Notes under the pieces: model-generated
What the model was told of the DNA's origin: nothing
The model's database searches: none
What the model saw: the letters and a program-made list of their open reading frames with translations, nothing else
Source: a virus
Direction: 5' to 3' (one strand)
Length of the DNA: 40,870 nucleotides
IMG/VR virus record: IMGVR_UViG_3300032829_000022
Coordinates: 1-40,870 of that record
In this document: positions 38,771 to 40,870 of the stretch, piece by piece
Numbering within the stretch: the stretch's first letter is position 1
How the letters are laid out: each line of letters starts with the position of its first letter
Made by a program: the position numbers and the translations under genes

Positions 38771-38959
38771 ATGAGCACGGCACCCAACACCGCCCTACTC
38801 CTCGCCGTCGCCCGCCTCTTTCTCGCCGCCCAAGGCGACAAGTGGAATGCATGGGTGGTGCATGCCTGCGGTGCGTGCGGGAAGTACCGCGAGCGGTGCG
38901 ATTCGGTCATGGGTCTGTGTCCGGAATGCACGGAAACGCTCAAGGCAATTCTCAAATGA
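38771..38959 (+). CDS. Small zinc-ribbon protein
   Basis: A 62-residue protein. After a hydrophobic helix it carries CGAC (33-36), then C43, and CPEC (50-53), a zinc-ribbon pattern. Its upstream sequence (GGAATAGACC) is the right copy of the cassette 3 direct repeat. The stop overlaps the next ATG. Function is unknown. Confidence 0.6.
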   Translation: MSTAPNTALLLAVARLFLAAQGDKWNAWVVHACGACGKYRERCDSVMGLCPECTETLKAILK

Positions 38960-39171
38960 GCATCACCGTACCCTGCTACGGAGTGTGCGGCGGAGTCCCC
39001 GGCTGGCGCGATCCATCCAGCGGACTTCACTGCGCACTCTGTGGCGGGTCCGCCAAGGTCACGACCTACAATCAGCGCGAGACGCTAGAGCACGAATGGG
39101 AGCAGGTTAAGGCCGCGCGCAGACTGGCGGCAGAATTGGCCGAAAAGAAACGGGCTGGACAAGGCAAATGA
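38956..39171 (+). CDS. Small Cys-containing helical protein
   Basis: A 71-residue protein with CYGVCGG and CALCGG motifs near the N-terminus, giving a likely zinc site. A charged helix follows (LEHEWEQVKAARRLAAELAEKKRAG). Translationally coupled to the previous zinc-ribbon gene. Function is unknown. Confidence 0.55.
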   Translation: MSITVPCYGVCGGVPGWRDPSSGLHCALCGGSAKVTTYNQRETLEHEWEQVKAARRLAAELAEKKRAGQGK

Positions 39172-39183
39172 GTTGTGTAGACT

Positions 39184-39264
39184 GAAAAACGCGAGGGATT
39201 CCATGATCACCATTTCGACCATTCAGATCGGGACGCCAGCCCCTGGAATCCCTCGCAGTTTTTC
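39184..39264. terminator. Bidirectional-type long hairpin
   Basis: Arms 39184-39203 and 39244-39264 pair over 20 bp with a single unpaired base. The cores are GCGAGGGATTCCA and TGGAATCCCTCGC, and the outer segments GAAAAAC/GTTTTTC put T5 on both strands. The loop is 40 bases. It separates the small-gene set from the replication genes and could terminate transcription in both directions or yield a stable small RNA. Confidence 0.55.
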
Positions 39265-39312
39265 GGGCAAGCTGCGTCTCGTTCTGGGTGGTCGACGCAA
39301 GGATCATTCTCC

Positions 39313-40104
39313 ATGAGCTGGGTGAAGCTCGATGACCGCTATTTGACCAACGGGAAGGTTAGGAAGGTTCGCCCGCTGGCTCGACTCCTCCACGTATCTA
39401 GCATGTGCCACTGCGCTGCAGCCTTGAACGATGGAGAGTTCCAGCTGTCAGACCTCCCGATGATTCAGGCCGCCGCTGAGACGTTCGACGCTTCCGATGT
39501 GGCCGCTCTGGTTACGGCCGGACTGTGGGACCCGATTATGGATGGTAACGCTGTTACAGGTTACAGAGTTCACGACTTCTTGGAATACAACCCGCCTGCA
39601 GTTAGGGTTTTCGCTGCAAGGAAGGCAACTGCAGAGCGCGTCGCTAAGTGGAGGGAATCTCAATGTAACGGTGTTACTAACGGTGTTAGTAGCGGCGTTA
39701 GTAACGGTCCTTGTAACACTGCTCCCCCGTCCCCCGTCCCCCGTCCCCTTCCCGATCCCGTACCCAAGAGAAAGAGATCGCAGGCAGAGCCTGCTTACTC
39801 TCAAGCATTCCTGGACTTCTGGAAGGCTTACCCAAGGAAAGTCTCGAAGGGAGCAGCGTGGAAGGCTTGGCCAGGGGACGCGGTGCTACCTGCAGTCCTG
39901 GCCGCTCTTGAATGGCAGGCGAAGCTACCGGGGTGGCAAGACCTGCAGTACGTGAAGCATCCAGCTACCTACCTGAACGCTCGCGGTTGGGAAGACGAGA
40001 AGCCGACGCAACTACAGCTGGCGCCGGCTAGGAACCATGCCGTCGGTCACTTCGCCGCGACGGGCGAGGACCCAGTGCGAACAGGGAGGTTGGATTTGCC
40101 ATGA
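39313..40104 (+). CDS. Replication initiator / replisome organiser
   Basis: A 263-residue protein. The N-terminus (WVKLDDRYLTNGKVRKVRPLARLLHVSSMCHCAAALNDGEFQLSDLPMI) is the winged-helix organiser domain common to phage O/DnaD-like initiators. A low-complexity Asn/Gly/Val/Ser and Pro linker follows (about 117-155), then a C-terminal domain with FLDFWKAYPRKVSKGAAWKAW, frequent in phage replication proteins. The linker DNA carries the iterons, as the lambda O gene does. The next gene encodes the helicase loader, overlapping by four bases. Confidence 0.75.
   Translation: MSWVKLDDRYLTNGKVRKVRPLARLLHVSSMCHCAAALNDGEFQLSDLPMIQAAAETFDASDVAALVTAGLWDPIMDGNAVTGYRVHDFLEYNPPAVRVFAARKATAERVAKWRESQCNGVTNGVSSGVSNGPCNTAPPSPVPRPLPDPVPKRKRSQAEPAYSQAFLDFWKAYPRKVSKGAAWKAWPGDAVLPAVLAALEWQAKLPGWQDLQYVKHPATYLNARGWEDEKPTQLQLAPARNHAVGHFAATGEDPVRTGRLDLP
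39545..39713 (+). other. Candidate replication origin with iterons
   Basis: GTAACGCTGTTAC is at 39545-39557. Four contiguous 12-bp units lie at 39665-39712 (GTAACGGTGTTA, CTAACGGTGTTA, GTAGCGGCGTTA, GTAACGGTCCTT). Most contain the dyad TAAC-N3-GTTA. They fall within the initiator gene in its low-complexity linker, the same place as the lambda origin. Confidence 0.6.
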
Positions 40105-40634
40105 AGCCGACACTTGAGCTCCTACCTAGCCTCGCCCGCAGGGGCATTCCAGAGCGCACCATTTGCGCTGCAATCAACGCGACCGATACGGAGGCTATCC
40201 AGCAAGCCACCGGGGCTTGGAAGGGCCTCCTAGTGCTCGGTGGAAAGCCTGGCGTAGGGAAAAGCGTGGCCGCGCTGCTGTGGCTGCTCGACGCTTCGCT
40301 AGGGAAGCCAGAATGCCTGTACTGGGTCCAGGCCGGCGACCTAGCACGAGGATTTGCCTACGATCAGGACTCGTTCGAGTTGATAACGTCGGCCTGGGCA
40401 CTGGTGATCGACGACCTGGGCTTGGAGTACCTGGACGAGAAGGGGCGATACCTCTGCACGCTGGACGAGGTCCTAAGCCGGCGCTTCGCCAAGTGTCGCC
40501 GAACACTCGTCACCACGAATATCACCGAGCCGTCGGTATTTGTGGATCGCTACAAGGAACGGATTGCAAGCCGCATCCATGAAGACGGTGCCTACGTGGT
40601 CGTGGGCGGTGAAGACCTGCGGAGAAGGAAATAG
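40101..40634 (+). CDS. DnaC-like AAA+ helicase loader
   Basis: A 177-residue protein. Walker A is GKPGVGKS (48-55), Walker B LVIDDLG (101-107), sensor 1 TLVTTN (135-140) and the arginine-finger region ERIASRI (153-159, Arg158). These are the features of DnaC/IstB-type ATPases that load replicative helicase. It lacks the longer N-terminal helicase-binding domain of host DnaC, as many phage loaders do. Coupled to the initiator gene by ATGA. Confidence 0.8.
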   Translation: MKPTLELLPSLARRGIPERTICAAINATDTEAIQQATGAWKGLLVLGGKPGVGKSVAALLWLLDASLGKPECLYWVQAGDLARGFAYDQDSFELITSAWALVIDDLGLEYLDEKGRYLCTLDEVLSRRFAKCRRTLVTTNITEPSVFVDRYKERIASRIHEDGAYVVVGGEDLRRRK

Positions 40635-40636
40635 AA

Positions 40637-40717
40637 ATGCCATCGACATGGGGGTGCAACACGGCCTACCATGATACGACAAATTCAGGACCGGCCTCAA
40701 CAAGGAACGAACGATGA
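40637..40717 (+). CDS. Very small ORF after the loader
   Basis: The ATG at 40637, two bases after the TAG, has AAGGAAAT upstream. It codes 26 residues (MPSTWGCNTAYHDTTNSGPA...). Its TGA overlaps the next ATG (40714-40717). Spacing suggests translation; function is unknown. Confidence 0.35.
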   Translation: MPSTWGCNTAYHDTTNSGPASTRNER

Positions 40718-40870
40718 AACAGAAGAAACTGTCCAGCAAGCAAACGACGAAGCCAGATTATGTCCTGCCTCCTGGTATGGCACTCGGCCTGCGCTCATGT
40801 CTGCCAGATTTTCGCAGCCCGAACGAGGGTGCAAACAGATTCGTCTGGCCTAAGTCTGGCCATGTGTCGG
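40714..40870 (+). CDS. Partial gene leaving the right edge
   Basis: Starts at the ATG overlapping the previous stop, with AAGGAACG upstream. It has at least 52 residues (MKQKKLSSKQTTKPDYVLPPG...), with the last visible part RFVWPKSGHVS. A frame read from 40671 is shifted and less coherent. It could continue into the fragment at 1-123 if the window ends are adjacent in a circular map, but the frames do not meet exactly. Confidence 0.45.
   Translation, partial: MKQKKLSSKQTTKPDYVLPPGMALGLRSCLPDFRSPNEGANRFVWPKSGHVS

Overview
The window is most of a tailed-phage genome (Caudoviricetes), with no bacterial housekeeping genes. The morphogenesis set points to a podovirus with a P22-like tail machine: a long portal, a gp4-like adaptor, a gp10-like hub and a beta-helix tailspike. 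There are no tape measure, sheath or baseplate genes. Ejection-type proteins, a GroES-like protein, an M15 endolysin and holin candidates suggest a Gram-negative host, but the sequence does not name one. No integrase is visible.

Layout. (1) 1-675 holds the ends of a rightward gene set, running into a truncated gene that collides with the late operon. (2) 558-28140 is one long leftward late operon. In transcription order it has small regulatory genes, fibre-like and secreted proteins, the large terminase, portal, scaffold, capsid, tail adaptor, tailspike, tail hub, ejection proteins, lysis genes and RusA. A terminator separates scaffold from capsid. (3) 28141-30201 is the control region, with a palindromic operator, a small rightward Cys-rich gene with its terminator, a leftward HTH gene with a leader ORF, and about 1.1 kb of repeat-rich non-coding DNA. 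(4) 30202-40870 is a rightward early operon of many small, often Cys-rich proteins, then a RecE-like nuclease plus a Sak4-like ATPase, a tRNA-like gene, and a replication initiator plus helicase loader. The initiator gene carries iterons resembling a lambda-type origin.

Two arrangements stand out. First, the terminase contains a 340-residue intein inserted just before the Walker B motif. An HNH homing endonuclease with HTH repeats is encoded wholly inside the intein but on the opposite strand, with its own plausible promoter and ribosome site. Second, the early operon carries three small cassettes (508, 357 and 322 bp) bounded by the same inverted terminal repeat (consensus CATGCYTATCCGGTTGAC). 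Each is flanked by an 8-9 bp direct repeat and carries one main small cargo gene but no transposase. Removing each cassette plus one repeat copy restores tightly packed gene junctions. Other unusual structure includes a three-copy intergenic RNA element, two modular partial gene duplications (101 and 113 bp perfect repeats) and several operator-like repeat clusters.

All functional calls come from reading motifs by eye; no database search was run.
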